A stretch of DNA of 64,000 bases, taken from the NCBI GenBank assembly GCA_019695185.1, contig JAIBAN010000001.1, forward strand, positions 248,001 to 312,000, in the 5' to 3' direction. Positions 35,761-44,474 of this stretch are shown in pieces (positions within the stretch are counted from its first letter, which is position 1; the number at the start of each line of letters is the position of its first letter). Both the position numbers and the translations under genes were made by a program. A model generated the notes under the pieces. That model was not told the origin of the DNA, did no database searches, and worked only from the letters and a program-made list of their open reading frames with translations. Source of the stretch: Blastocatellia bacterium (GTDB lineage: Bacteria; Acidobacteriota; Blastocatellia; Chloracidobacteriales; Chloracidobacteriaceae).

Positions 35761-36675
35761 CAAAATTCCGTCTCCGCACATAGTTCCCACCACAATATCG
35801 CCTCCAGCCAGAAAGCCCGCACAGCGGGAACCTTTCTGTGCTGCCAAAGGCAATCGCAGACAGCTTTGGTCGGCCAGATTCCAAAGTTCAAAAGCTTTGG
35901 TTTCGTCCGCCGCCAACAGGTGTTGTTCATTGGGTGACAGGTCGTAAAGCACCCGCCCCGGCTTGCGGTCGTTTTTTTTCTCGCCAAAGACCGTTTCTCC
36001 GGTGGCAACATCCAAAACCCTGGCATTGGTCAGCAGGCGGGTTGGCCCGACCCGCAATCCTTCCTCAAACCCCAGTGGGAGTGAGCGCAGGCATTTTTTC
36101 AGGGCTTCACGGTTGCCGCCATCAAAAGGCGAGGCCCACGGCGCTCCGGGTGCAGGCAGCACATGCGCCCGGCCAAAAGGGGAATAGTCCTCCCGCAAAC
36201 GCCTGCCGGAAGGGAGTTCCAGATGCCGCCAGAGGTCCGTGTAGACCGGTTCCGACCAGCCATGCCCGTCATCCCGGTCAGTTGCCATCAACAACGCTTC
36301 GAAACCGGAAGGAAGCAGCAGCGCCAATGGTTCCAGCAGCGAAGACCCCTGAATTTCCACCCAGCGGGCAGCTTCGGTCAGGCCCTGTCCGGTCAGGTCA
36401 CAACGGACCACCTCAACCCCTTCGTAGGCGCGGACGGTTGTGAAACAGGTTCCGTCGTCCAACACCATGAGGTTATGGGCAGCCACAGGCAACTCACCCA
36501 GGTTGACGAAGGTGTGACCTTCCCGGCGGAACAGCCAGGCACCAAACCCCCAGTCAGTTCCAAATTTCCGCCATTCATCAGCAACCAAAGCCAGATGGCT
36601 TCCATTGGGTGAAGGCACAATGTTCCGAACCGGAACCCCGGTTCGGCTGAAAAAGTGATGGGTTGTGAAATTCAT
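35746..36675 (-). CDS. Hypothetical protein, possible WD40/beta-propeller fold
   Basis: 309 residues, no signal peptide. Repeated strand patterns such as [40 protein letters not shown] and [14 protein letters not shown] resemble degenerate WD40/YVTN propeller blades. No catalytic motif is seen. It overlaps the AAA gene end by 15 bp tail to tail. Function unknown. Confidence 0.65.
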   Translation of the reverse strand: MNFTTHHFFSRTGVPVRNIVPSPNGSHLALVADEWRKFGTDWGFGAWLFRREGHTFVNLGELPVAAHNLMVLDDGTCFTTVRAYEGVEVVRCDLTGQGLTEAARWVEIQGSSLLEPLALLLPSGFEALLMATDRDDGHGWSEPVYTDLWRHLELPSGRRLREDYSPFGRAHVLPAPGAPWASPFDGGNREALKKCLRSLPLGFEEGLRVGPTRLLTNARVLDVATGETVFGEKKNDRKPGRVLYDLSPNEQHLLAADETKAFELWNLADQSCLRLPLAAQKGSRCAGFLAGGDIVVGTMCGDGILLKMS

Positions 36676-36724
36676 CCGGTTTCAACTTTCCGGCAGGCAG
36701 CCATTGGCGATATGGGGAGAAAAA

Positions 36725-36810
36725 GTCAGAGTTACGCCTTTAGGCGTGAGCTTTCTTTTCTTTATTTTCAAAGAATTACAAGACATCACGCCTAAAGGCG
36801 TAACTCTGAC
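36725..36810. repeat. Long perfect inverted repeat, ACGCCTTTAGGCGT family
   Basis: Arms 36725-36749 and 36786-36810 are perfect 25-bp inverted copies (GTCAGAGTTACGCCTTTAGG...), each with its own ACGCCTTTAGGCGT palindrome. Spacer 36 bp. It is related to the GCCTTCAGGC repeats at 3.1, 40.7 and 43 kb. It lies between divergent genes. Confidence 0.92.
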
Positions 36811-36974
36811 TTCAACTAAACCGAGAATTGCTGAGATGGTAGCGCACGTGGCCACTTTGGCAACAATGCAACCGAATTGTCGGTTGTGAACGGGTCAGTG
36901 TGATAGGTCACAGGCACGTCCGTATATTTTGCCGGTTTCACGAAATTTATACAGAAGGTGAGGATTCACCCGGC

Positions 36975-37937
36975 ATGTCGCCTGAACTTGCACTTAAAAC
37001 CTACGACCTGAGCAAACAGTACAAAGATGTCACAGCTGTTCAGCGGTTAAACCTGGAAGTCCCCAAAGGTTCGGTTTTCGGTTTTCTCGGTCCCAATGGA
37101 GCCGGTAAGACCACCACCATCAGGATGTTTTTGGGATTGGTCAAACCAACCGGCGGAACCGCCGAAATTGTCGGTTGCGATATTATCCGCGACCGGCACC
37201 GGCTGGCTCAAAAAATCAGCGCCATTGTGGAAACACCAGCCTTTTATGATTACTTGACCGGTCTCCAAAACCTGGAGGTTTTTGCCCGTTTCTCCAATCT
37301 CCCGCTGGGGAAAAAACAACTGGGCGAATTGATTGAACAGGTTGGTTTGACCGGACGCGAAAAGCACAAGGTCAAAACCTACTCGCTTGGCATGAAGCAA
37401 CGGCTCGGCATTGCCGCCACGCTGCTCAACAACCCGGAAGTCATTTTCCTGGATGAGCCCACCAACGGACTGGACCCTGCCGGAACCGTCGAAATGCGCA
37501 GCACCATCGCCGGGATTGCCCAGGCCGGGCGGACGGTTTTTCTCTCCAGCCATTTGCTGAATGAAGTCGAGCAAATCTGCACCGAAGTGGCAATCGTCCA
37601 AAAAGGCGAAGTCAAACTGCATGGAAAAGTGCAGCACCTGCTCGCTGGAGGCAGTACGTTCCGACTGAAAACCAGCAGTCCGGAACGGACGCTGGGCATT
37701 CTGAGCAGCCATCCGGGACTCAGCCCCGTGCGGGAAGATGCCGTCTGGATTCGCATTCAGGCTGAAGAAACCCAGATTCCCTGGCTGATTCGCACCCTGC
37801 AAAAAGCTGAAATTGACCTTTTTCAGATTCATCAGGAGCGCAACTCGCTGGAATCATTGTTCCTGGAATTGACCGGCCCGGCCCCCGCCGTGCCCCAGGC
37901 AACCGCACTCAATCACAAAGGAGAACAGGCAGCATGA
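36975..37937 (+). CDS. ABC transporter ATP-binding protein
   Basis: About 320 residues. Walker A GPNGAGKTTT, signature YSLGMKQRLGIA, Walker B EVIFLDEPTNGLDP and the H-loop FLSSHLL identify an ABC-2/CcmA-type exporter ATPase; a C-terminal extension (about 220-320) is typical of this group. ATG at 36975 is preferred (AGGTGAGGA upstream). The stop overlaps the permease start as ATGATG, so the two are translationally coupled. Likely exports a drug, lipid or peptide. Confidence 0.93.
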   Translation: MSPELALKTYDLSKQYKDVTAVQRLNLEVPKGSVFGFLGPNGAGKTTTIRMFLGLVKPTGGTAEIVGCDIIRDRHRLAQKISAIVETPAFYDYLTGLQNLEVFARFSNLPLGKKQLGELIEQVGLTGREKHKVKTYSLGMKQRLGIAATLLNNPEVIFLDEPTNGLDPAGTVEMRSTIAGIAQAGRTVFLSSHLLNEVEQICTEVAIVQKGEVKLHGKVQHLLAGGSTFRLKTSSPERTLGILSSHPGLSPVREDAVWIRIQAEETQIPWLIRTLQKAEIDLFQIHQERNSLESLFLELTGPAPAVPQATALNHKGEQAA

Positions 37938-38758
37938 TGGTATTCAATCTTTTACGGGCGGAGTGGCACAAAACCTTGCGAAATCCGGCCAATTGGGGAT
38001 TGCTCGGAGCCACGGTGTGCATTCTGGGAGGCGGTCTGGCTCTGGTCACTCTGGCTGGTTTCAAAGGTCCGGAACAACTCGCACGGGCTCAGGATGTACT
38101 GCCTTTTCCCAACAACCTGCGCATGACGCTCCAGGTTCTGTCAGCCATCAGCGGCATGCTGGCCGTTATTTTTGTGGCAAACAGCGTGGGCGGTGAATAT
38201 GCCCGCGATACCTGGAAAATGATTATTCCCCGCAATCACCGGCGTCCGGCGTTGATTGGCGTCAAATTGTTGAGTGGGCTGGCCGGTATTTTCATTCTGC
38301 TGGCGGCATCTGTTTTGGTGGGCGGGCTGGTCGGGATGCTGGGCGCGGCAGTTCTTAAAATCGGGCCGCTGGGAGCTTTCAAACCTGAAATTCTCAAGGC
38401 CCAGGCGGGTGCGCTTTCCGGCATGGGAGTGGAAATGCTCTGTTACGGAATGCTGGCTCTGATGGCGACGGTGGCTGCCCGTTCGACCATCGGAGGGGCT
38501 ATGGTTGGGGTTTTGGCTATCCCCATTTCAACCGTGGCCGTGTTCAGTTCGCAATTGGCTGCGAACGTTCTGCCAGCGCTGCACCTGAACAACATCATCG
38601 GCCATTGGTCAGGCAACAACCGGACGCTGGCCATGTGTCAGGCTGCCTTTGGCGGCGAGGTGCCACCCACAACCAGTTTGGCCATCATTGCAGCCTACAC
38701 GATTGTATTTGCGGTTTGTGGCTTTGTGCTCTTTCAGCGAAGAGACCTGGCCGGTTGA
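37934..38758 (+). CDS. ABC-2 type transporter permease
   Basis: 274 residues with six predicted membrane helices, for example GLLGATVCILGGGLALVTLAG, GIFILLAASVLVGGLVGMLGA and IIAAYTIVFAVCGFVLFQR. MVFNLLRAEWHKTLRNPANWG is the usual opening of ABC-2 permeases. It overlaps the ATPase gene by 4 bp and forms an exporter with it. The substrate is unknown. Confidence 0.9.
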   Translation: MMVFNLLRAEWHKTLRNPANWGLLGATVCILGGGLALVTLAGFKGPEQLARAQDVLPFPNNLRMTLQVLSAISGMLAVIFVANSVGGEYARDTWKMIIPRNHRRPALIGVKLLSGLAGIFILLAASVLVGGLVGMLGAAVLKIGPLGAFKPEILKAQAGALSGMGVEMLCYGMLALMATVAARSTIGGAMVGVLAIPISTVAVFSSQLAANVLPALHLNNIIGHWSGNNRTLAMCQAAFGGEVPPTTSLAIIAAYTIVFAVCGFVLFQRRDLAG

Positions 38759-38809
38759 GGTGGGAAGTCCGTTTTTCAGTTTTAATTTGTATTGTTTGCC
38801 CAAAAAAAT

Positions 38810-38844
38810 CCTCAGAGGTCGGGTGGGTGCCAGACACTCTGAGG
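38810..38844 (-). terminator. Intrinsic terminator for the S41 peptidase gene
   Basis: CCTCAGAG/CTCTGAGG stem, followed on the minus strand by ATTTTTTT. It sits 26 bp past the minus-strand stop at 38870. Confidence 0.8.
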
Positions 38845-38869
38845 AGAGGCAGATGCAAACGTCCAAGGA

Positions 38870-39979
38870 TTATTTTTTCTGTTTCAAATCGTCGAGTTCT
38901 TTTTGCACCGTTGTCAGAGCCCGCTGGAGCGGTTCATTCAGTTCCTCATCCTTGTTTTGCTCAATGACTTTTTTGAGCGCTTCCAGATGAGCGGTTTTCA
39001 GCGCAAGGTCAGAGGGCACCTCAATGTCAGGTTTGACGCCGGTGCCTTCCCAATTGGTTTTTGAAATCGGGTTAATGGCCCGCCCGGTCGGGACAAACAT
39101 TTGAAAATGCTCTGATAAACGAACTCCGCCGCCGGGATTGGCCCCACCGCCGGTGGTTTCCCCGACGATGGTCGCCCGTTTCAGGTTTTTCAGGTTGTAG
39201 GTAAATTCCTCCGCTGCTGAAAAAGTCCGCGAGCTGGTCAACACATACACATCTTTTCCCGCCAACCGTTTGCCCGGAACATAGGGCAAAGTCCAGAACT
39301 GTTCCGTCCGGTCGCCTTCACGCCAGTAGAGGTCATTGAGATGGACCCGTTCCTGGGCATCGAACAGATATGAACAGAGTAGCGCCACCATACCGGGTGA
39401 CCCGCCGCCATTGCGCCGCAGGTCAATAATGACCGCGTTTGAATTGCTCAAAAAGGTCATGGCCGCCGCTGCGGTTTCCCCAGCCAAATCGGCGGGCAAA
39501 AAGCCCCGCAAATCCAGATAGCCGATATTGCCAGGCAATCGCTCCACTTTTTCAAAACCAAAATTGGTTCGGGCCAGTTCCCGCCGGAAGTCCTCGATTT
39601 CTGCCGGAGTTGGTCCGTGGTTGTCCGATTCTGTCGGAATCGGTTTGACACTGAACCGGACCCGGATGTGCTTGTCGTGACTGACTTCCTGCAAATGTTT
39701 GGTCAGGGCATCGGCAAAAGGCTGACCGGTGGTCAAGGTGTCGTATTCTTTTTGCTCCTGTCGTTTGCGGAGCGACTTTTCCATTTCCTTGGCGACTTCG
39801 GGGAAAACGTAGCTTTTGTTGAGGGCAGCACAAATAGCGTCAATGGCCTCGGTTCGTTGTTTGGCATCAATCGGGGCATCAGGGCGTGGCGGAGGTTCCT
39901 GTGCGAAAAGGCTTCCGGTTCCAAGCAGGAACCCACAAGCCAGAAGCAGTAACGTCAGGTGGCGTGTAAACGGTTTCAT
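38870..39979 (-). CDS. Secreted S41-family peptidase
   Basis: 369 residues: signal peptide (1-27), an N-terminal helical cap (about 40-105), and the S41 core with VIIDLRRNGGGSPGMVALL, VYVLTSSRTFSAAEEF (nucleophile near S254) and VGETTGGGANPGG. No PDZ domain is apparent, as in the IRBP/tricorn-like branch. It hydrolyses peptides outside the cytoplasm. GGAG lies 9 bases before the ATG at 39979. It is 4 bp downstream of a TetR gene, so likely one transcript. Confidence 0.9.
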   Translation of the reverse strand: MKPFTRHLTLLLLACGFLLGTGSLFAQEPPPRPDAPIDAKQRTEAIDAICAALNKSYVFPEVAKEMEKSLRKRQEQKEYDTLTTGQPFADALTKHLQEVSHDKHIRVRFSVKPIPTESDNHGPTPAEIEDFRRELARTNFGFEKVERLPGNIGYLDLRGFLPADLAGETAAAAMTFLSNSNAVIIDLRRNGGGSPGMVALLCSYLFDAQERVHLNDLYWREGDRTEQFWTLPYVPGKRLAGKDVYVLTSSRTFSAAEEFTYNLKNLKRATIVGETTGGGANPGGGVRLSEHFQMFVPTGRAINPISKTNWEGTGVKPDIEVPSDLALKTAHLEALKKVIEQNKDEELNEPLQRALTTVQKELDDLKQKK

Positions 39980-39983
39980 TGGA

Positions 39984-40631
39984 TTATTCTCCGTGGGGAT
40001 TGGTCGTTTCAGCCAGCCCTGAGGAACCTGGTGCTTGCACCAGACCATACAAAAGCACCTGCGCCAGGCATGCAACCTGCTGTTCGATGGTTGCGCGCAA
40101 GCCCAGTTCCTTTGGACTCAAGCTATAAGGTAAAAACGAGTTCGTCGCATGAATCAGTGCTGCAGCCGTTGTTTGGGGGTCTTCACAGGCAAAGCTGCCG
40201 CGCTTTTTTCCCTCGCCCAGCACGGAGGCAAAAAGCGCGGCTTCTGCCGCAAAGTGATTTTCATGGCGGACCAGCAGATTGCTGCGGACGGCGGTTAAAA
40301 GATCATTCAGGCTTTGGGAGTAATGCTGCACGCTGTCAAACCGAAGGAGGACACGAGCTTGCAGCATGGCCGCAATTTTCTGTTCGGGTGACAGGGACGA
40401 AGCCGCAATGCGTTCGAGTTCGAGTTTCACTCGGTCCACAATCCGGTCAATATGGGACAAAATCAGGTCTTCCTTGCTGCTGAAATGCAGATAGACCGTT
40501 CCTTTTCCAATCCCAACGGCTCCTGCCACATCATCAATCGTCATTTTTTTATAGCCGTAACGGGCCAGCAGTTCGGCGGTGGCATCCAGAATCAGGTCCC
40601 GGATGTCAGTCCGCTGGGCAATTTTTCGCAT
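39984..40631 (-). CDS. TetR-family transcriptional regulator
   Basis: 215 residues. HTH: RDLILDATAELLARYGYKKMTIDDVAGAVGIGKGTVYLHF (11-50), then a helical ligand-binding domain. It is 4 bp upstream of the S41 peptidase gene on the same strand and probably represses that pair. The region upstream carries a GCCTTCAGGC inverted repeat rather than an obvious operator. Confidence 0.9.
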   Translation of the reverse strand: MRKIAQRTDIRDLILDATAELLARYGYKKMTIDDVAGAVGIGKGTVYLHFSSKEDLILSHIDRIVDRVKLELERIAASSLSPEQKIAAMLQARVLLRFDSVQHYSQSLNDLLTAVRSNLLVRHENHFAAEAALFASVLGEGKKRGSFACEDPQTTAAALIHATNSFLPYSLSPKELGLRATIEQQVACLAQVLLYGLVQAPGSSGLAETTNPHGE

Positions 40632-40690
40632 GATTTGAGTGACTTATGACTGAATTTGAATTTTGGTCATTTGCGGTACGTGCAAATTGA

Positions 40691-40780
40691 GTTTGGAGTT
40701 CCGCCTTCAGGCGGCAGGATTTTGTTTTGATTGAGAAAAAACGAAGTCAACGGCTGCCGCCTGAAGGCGGAACTCCGAAC
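40691..40780. repeat. Inverted repeat, GCCTTCAGGC family
   Basis: Arms 40691-40717 and 40754-40780 match at 26 of 27 positions (GGAGTTCCGCCTTCAGGCGG core), each with its own palindrome. Spacer 36 bp, the same length as in the 36.7-kb member. It lies between divergent TetR and PQQ dehydrogenase genes. Confidence 0.92.
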
Positions 40781-40904
40781 TGAAAAGACGCACCTTTGAG
40801 CCGTCTTTCCACTGAATTGCGTGTTTCAAAGTGCAGGTTTCAGAGTATGCTTGAGGCTGTCTCATCGCAGAGTGGCTCAATCCGAAAAAATCTATGGAGG
40901 CGAT

Positions 40905-42965
40905 ATGGCAAGCCAACGAATTTCCATGTTGCTGCTGTTGGTTCTGGCGCTGATATTTGGGATGAGTACGGTTGGTGTTCATCCGGTTGCGACGACCACA
41001 GGCGCAATACATTTTGACCAGGAGGATGAACAGACCCTTTCCGTCACCCTTGAACCATTTATTTCGAATTTGAGTAGTCCGGTTTTCCTAACCCATTCCC
41101 GTGATGGCAGCGGACGACTGTTTTGTGTTGAACAGCCTGGACGCATCCGCATCGTCCAGAACAACACACTGCTTGCGACCCCCTTTCTGGATATTTCCGC
41201 CAAAGTGCTTTTTGGCGGGGAACGGGGACTGCTGGGGTTGACCTTTCACCCGGATTTCAAGACCAACCGCCGGTTTTTTGTGGATTACACCCGCCAAACC
41301 GACGGGGCAACGGTGATATCGGAGTTTACGGCCTCGGAGGCCAATCCCAATCTGGCGAGTTCAACCGAACGCGTACTGCTGACCATTGCGCAGCCATTTG
41401 CCAATCACAATGGAGGCTGGATTGATTTTGGGCCGGATGGTTTTCTCTATATTGGAATGGGAGACGGTGGGTCTGCCGGTGACCCGCAAAACAATGCCCA
41501 GAACCTGGAAAGCCTGTTGGGTAAAATGCTGCGGATTGATGTGGACCGGGGCTCCCCTTACGGCATTCCGGCTGACAATCCTTTTGCCGGTTCACTCCCC
41601 GGAAGAGATGAAATTTATGCTTATGGGCTGCGCAACCCCTGGCGCTGTGCCTTTGACCGAAAAACCAACGAGTTGTACGCCGCCGATGTCGGCCAGAACA
41701 AACTGGAAGAAGTTGACCTCATTACCAAAGGCGGGAACTATGGCTGGCGCTTAATGGAGGGCTCGCAATGTTTTAACCCGGCCACGAATTGCAGCCAGAC
41801 GGGCTTGATTCCGCCGATTTTGGAATATGGGCGCAGCGAAGGTTGTTCCATTACCGGTGGATACGTGTATCGCGGAAAATCCTACCCGGCTTTGGATGGA
41901 CTGTACCTCTATGGCGATTATTGCCAGGGGACAATCTGGGGTTTTGCCGCCGGAAAAAATACGGTATTGGCAAGAAGTGGTCTCCGCATCACGTCTTTCG
42001 GTGAGGATGAAACCGGCGAACTGTATGTTGTGGCTGCCAATGGAACCGTTTCCCGGTTGGTTGGGCCGGCTGCCCAGCAGGGCTGTGTGTTGACCTGTCC
42101 GGCCAATATCACCGTGACTGATGCGGATGGGGACGGGTTTGAAACGGTGAGTTTCCCCGAACCGGGCAAGGAAGGGCCCTGTGGTCAGATAGAGGCCGAA
42201 CCGGCTTCGGGAACACGGTTTCCGGTTGGAACCACAACTGTGACCTGGCGGTCCCGGAGCGTGGTTGGAAATGCCACCTGTACCTTTACCGTCAGGGTCA
42301 ATCCAGGTGCAGGAGGAAGTGATACGACCCCTCCGGTGGTAACGGTGCTTTCGCCCAACGGAGGTGAAGTCCTGATTGTGGGCTCAGAGGCGACCATCAA
42401 GTGGACTTCATCGGACAATGTGGCTGTCACCAGACAGAATGTTCTGGTGGTCAGCGAATTTACGGACATCGCTCCGCTTGTGGTCGCCAGCGGGCTGAAC
42501 GGAAGCGCCCAAAGCTTCACCTGGAAAGTAACAGGATTTCCTTCACCGGCACGGGTTCAGGTACAAGCCCAGGATGCGGTTGGAAATATGGGCAGTGATG
42601 TTTCCAATTCAACCTTTGGAATCGCCACTCCGGATACCATCGCTCCCACGGTGCGGGTGCTGACGCCCAATGGAGGCGAAAAGGTCCGGGCCGGGAATAT
42701 TTTAACCGTTACCTGGCAGTCTGCCGACAACATCGGGGTTGTTTCCCAGACCGTCGCCCTGTCAGCCGATGGCGGAGTGACCTTCCCGAATATTCTGGCA
42801 ACCGGGTTGCTGGGGAACATCCAGACCCTGGCCTACTCGATTCCCGACACCCAGGGTAAAGTAAAAACCGCCCGGATACGGGTGACCGCCCAGGATACGG
42901 CGGGAAATCAGGGCAGCGACACCAGTGACGCCAATTTTGTCATCAAGAAAAAGAAACCCCAATAG
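40905..42965 (+). CDS. Secreted PQQ-dependent sugar dehydrogenase with HYR and Ig-like domains
   Basis: 686 residues. GGAGG precedes the ATG at 40905, followed by a signal peptide. Residues about 40-385 form the soluble PQQ glucose/sorbosone dehydrogenase propeller (GLLGLTFHPDFKTNRRFFV, EIYAYGLRNPWRCAFD, AADVGQNKLEEVDLI). Then comes a HYR domain (CPANITVTDADGDGFETV...) and two repeats opening with PNGGE (VLSPNGGEVLIVGSEATIKW, VLTPNGGEKVRAGNILTVTW), Ser/Thr-rich Ig-like modules of secreted enzymes. It would oxidise aldoses at the surface with PQQ. Confidence 0.85.
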   Translation: MASQRISMLLLLVLALIFGMSTVGVHPVATTTGAIHFDQEDEQTLSVTLEPFISNLSSPVFLTHSRDGSGRLFCVEQPGRIRIVQNNTLLATPFLDISAKVLFGGERGLLGLTFHPDFKTNRRFFVDYTRQTDGATVISEFTASEANPNLASSTERVLLTIAQPFANHNGGWIDFGPDGFLYIGMGDGGSAGDPQNNAQNLESLLGKMLRIDVDRGSPYGIPADNPFAGSLPGRDEIYAYGLRNPWRCAFDRKTNELYAADVGQNKLEEVDLITKGGNYGWRLMEGSQCFNPATNCSQTGLIPPILEYGRSEGCSITGGYVYRGKSYPALDGLYLYGDYCQGTIWGFAAGKNTVLARSGLRITSFGEDETGELYVVAANGTVSRLVGPAAQQGCVLTCPANITVTDADGDGFETVSFPEPGKEGPCGQIEAEPASGTRFPVGTTTVTWRSRSVVGNATCTFTVRVNPGAGGSDTTPPVVTVLSPNGGEVLIVGSEATIKWTSSDNVAVTRQNVLVVSEFTDIAPLVVASGLNGSAQSFTWKVTGFPSPARVQVQAQDAVGNMGSDVSNSTFGIATPDTIAPTVRVLTPNGGEKVRAGNILTVTWQSADNIGVVSQTVALSADGGVTFPNILATGLLGNIQTLAYSIPDTQGKVKTARIRVTAQDTAGNQGSDTSDANFVIKKKKPQ

Positions 42966-43116
42966 GTTCAGAGTTCCGCCTTCAGGCGGCAGTTTAGAGT
43001 TCCGCCTTCAGGCGGCAGAGTTTGATTTCAGATTGGGGAACAGACTGAAATCACAAACCGCAGCCTAAAGGCTGTACTCCGAACTGCCGCCTGAAGGCGG
43101 AACTCTGAACTGAACC
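42965..43116. repeat. Cluster of GCCTTCAGGC-family repeats
   Basis: Two direct copies (42965-42992 and 42993-43018, core GAGTTCCGCCTTCAGGCGGC), then an inverted divergent copy AGCCTAAAGGCTGTACTCC (43062-43080) and an inverted close copy 43084-43116. The outer arms pair through GGTTCAGAGTTCCGCC. It follows the PQQ gene stop within 3 bp. Confidence 0.9.
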
Positions 43117-43202
43117 TTTTGCAGGGTATCTGCGTTTGGGCGACGTTCCATTTTCAACGAATGATTTCGTAATTTTTCTTTCCCCTCTGAAAGGTAACTG
43201 CA

Positions 43203-44369
43203 ATGAAAAAAGCAATCTGGTTGGCATTCGTGTGCTGGTGCGTCGGTGTAGGTTTGAATGGTCAGGCAAAGGCCCAGACGGCGGCTTTCCGGTACGTTCC
43301 GGAACGAAATGAGCCGGGTGTCGTGTACCACTACACCAAGTCAAACCGGGATGGTTCCAAGCCCTGGAATTTCGATATGTATGTCGCCTCCAGTTCCCAT
43401 GTGGATGTGGTCAAATACGACCCGAAAGGCCCTGGCCACGTGAATGTGGCCGCCGATATGGATTGGGCGCGGATGATGCCGGACCATCTGACTCAGTATA
43501 ATATCGAGGCTGGAAAACTTGGCATGACCCGTTCCATGCAATTGGCACGGGATGCCAAATCCTTACAGGTGGCAGTTGGGCAAGGAACGCTGGCGCTCCC
43601 GCTTGAGTCATTGCCGACACACATCTACGGATTTGACTTGGTCAGTCTGAATTTGACGCTCCGGCATCTGGCCAACCCGGCGGGCGATTTTGAGATAGGT
43701 CTGATTCAGCCCAATAAACCGGGGGAAAACGGGCTTCCGGTTGCCATTGGAAGGGTGAAATTCACCTATGTGGGCGAGGAAACCTGTCAAAAATTTGCCT
43801 GCCGCAAATATAAATTCACCGGGGCTGTGCTGGAAAACAAGGAAGGCTGGATTTGGGTTGAAAAACAACGTGGCTTTTTGGTCAAGGCGGAGCATCCTAT
43901 TTGCACCAGTACCGATTGGACCGACTGGAAACTGGAACTTGGTTCGCTTGAGCCGATGAATGGCTTCGACTGGAACACCTTCAAGGACAAGCTGGTGGCG
44001 GAACGGTCCGGACCAACTGCGGTACCCTTAAACAGCCGGTTGAAAACAGCATTTGAAAAAGGCGGTATCGGGCTGGCTCTCAAAGAATACGGACAGGCCA
44101 AAAAAGATACTGGCAAGGTCACTGAACAAAACCTGAATACTTTTGGTTATACCTTGCTTGAAGCCAAAAAACTGGATGACGCCATCGAGGTATTCAAACT
44201 TATCGTGGCCGAATTCCCTGAATCGGCCAATGCCTATGACAGTCTGGCCGAAGCCTACGCCGCTGCCGGGAAAAAAGAACTCGCCATCACAAATTATGAA
44301 AAGTCGCTTGAAATTGACTCTTCGAATTCAAATGCAGAAGCCCAAATCAAGAAACTGAAAGGGAAGTAA
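43203..44369 (+). CDS. Secreted protein with C-terminal TPR repeats
   Basis: 388 residues: signal peptide (1-24), a beta-rich region (about 30-250, with TRSMQLARDAKSLQ and KFACRKYKFTGAVLENKEGW), then TPR repeats (about 290-385: NLNTFGYTLLEAKKLDDAIE, SANAYDSLAEAYAAAGKKEL). AAGGT lies about 7 bases before the ATG. The beta region is unknown to me; TPRs suggest a protein partner. The next gene begins about 100 bp downstream past a degraded array. Confidence 0.72.
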   Translation: MKKAIWLAFVCWCVGVGLNGQAKAQTAAFRYVPERNEPGVVYHYTKSNRDGSKPWNFDMYVASSSHVDVVKYDPKGPGHVNVAADMDWARMMPDHLTQYNIEAGKLGMTRSMQLARDAKSLQVAVGQGTLALPLESLPTHIYGFDLVSLNLTLRHLANPAGDFEIGLIQPNKPGENGLPVAIGRVKFTYVGEETCQKFACRKYKFTGAVLENKEGWIWVEKQRGFLVKAEHPICTSTDWTDWKLELGSLEPMNGFDWNTFKDKLVAERSGPTAVPLNSRLKTAFEKGGIGLALKEYGQAKKDTGKVTEQNLNTFGYTLLEAKKLDDAIEVFKLIVAEFPESANAYDSLAEAYAAAGKKELAITNYEKSLEIDSSNSNAEAQIKKLKGK

Positions 44370-44376
44370 AGGCTTT

Positions 44377-44474
44377 CATTTGCGATTTTCCATTTGAGAT
44401 TTGTGACTGAAAGCAATCATCAGGTTGAAACCCGTTGACAAACCCGCTCAACCGACAAATGGCACATCGCACAT
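44377..44474. repeat. Degenerate inverted heptamer array, GCAAATG class
   Basis: Left arm 44377-44404 (CATTTGC-GATTTTC-CATTTGA-GATTTG), right arm 44455-44474 (ACAAATGGCACATCGCACATG). Several units carry substitutions, so this looks like an old, decayed copy. The right arm touches the ATG at 44473. Confidence 0.65.

Noticed and set aside
36725-36810. Inverted repeats as insertion-sequence ends
   Set aside because: The 36-bp interior cannot encode a transposase and no flanking target duplication is apparent. A REP-like non-autonomous element remains possible.
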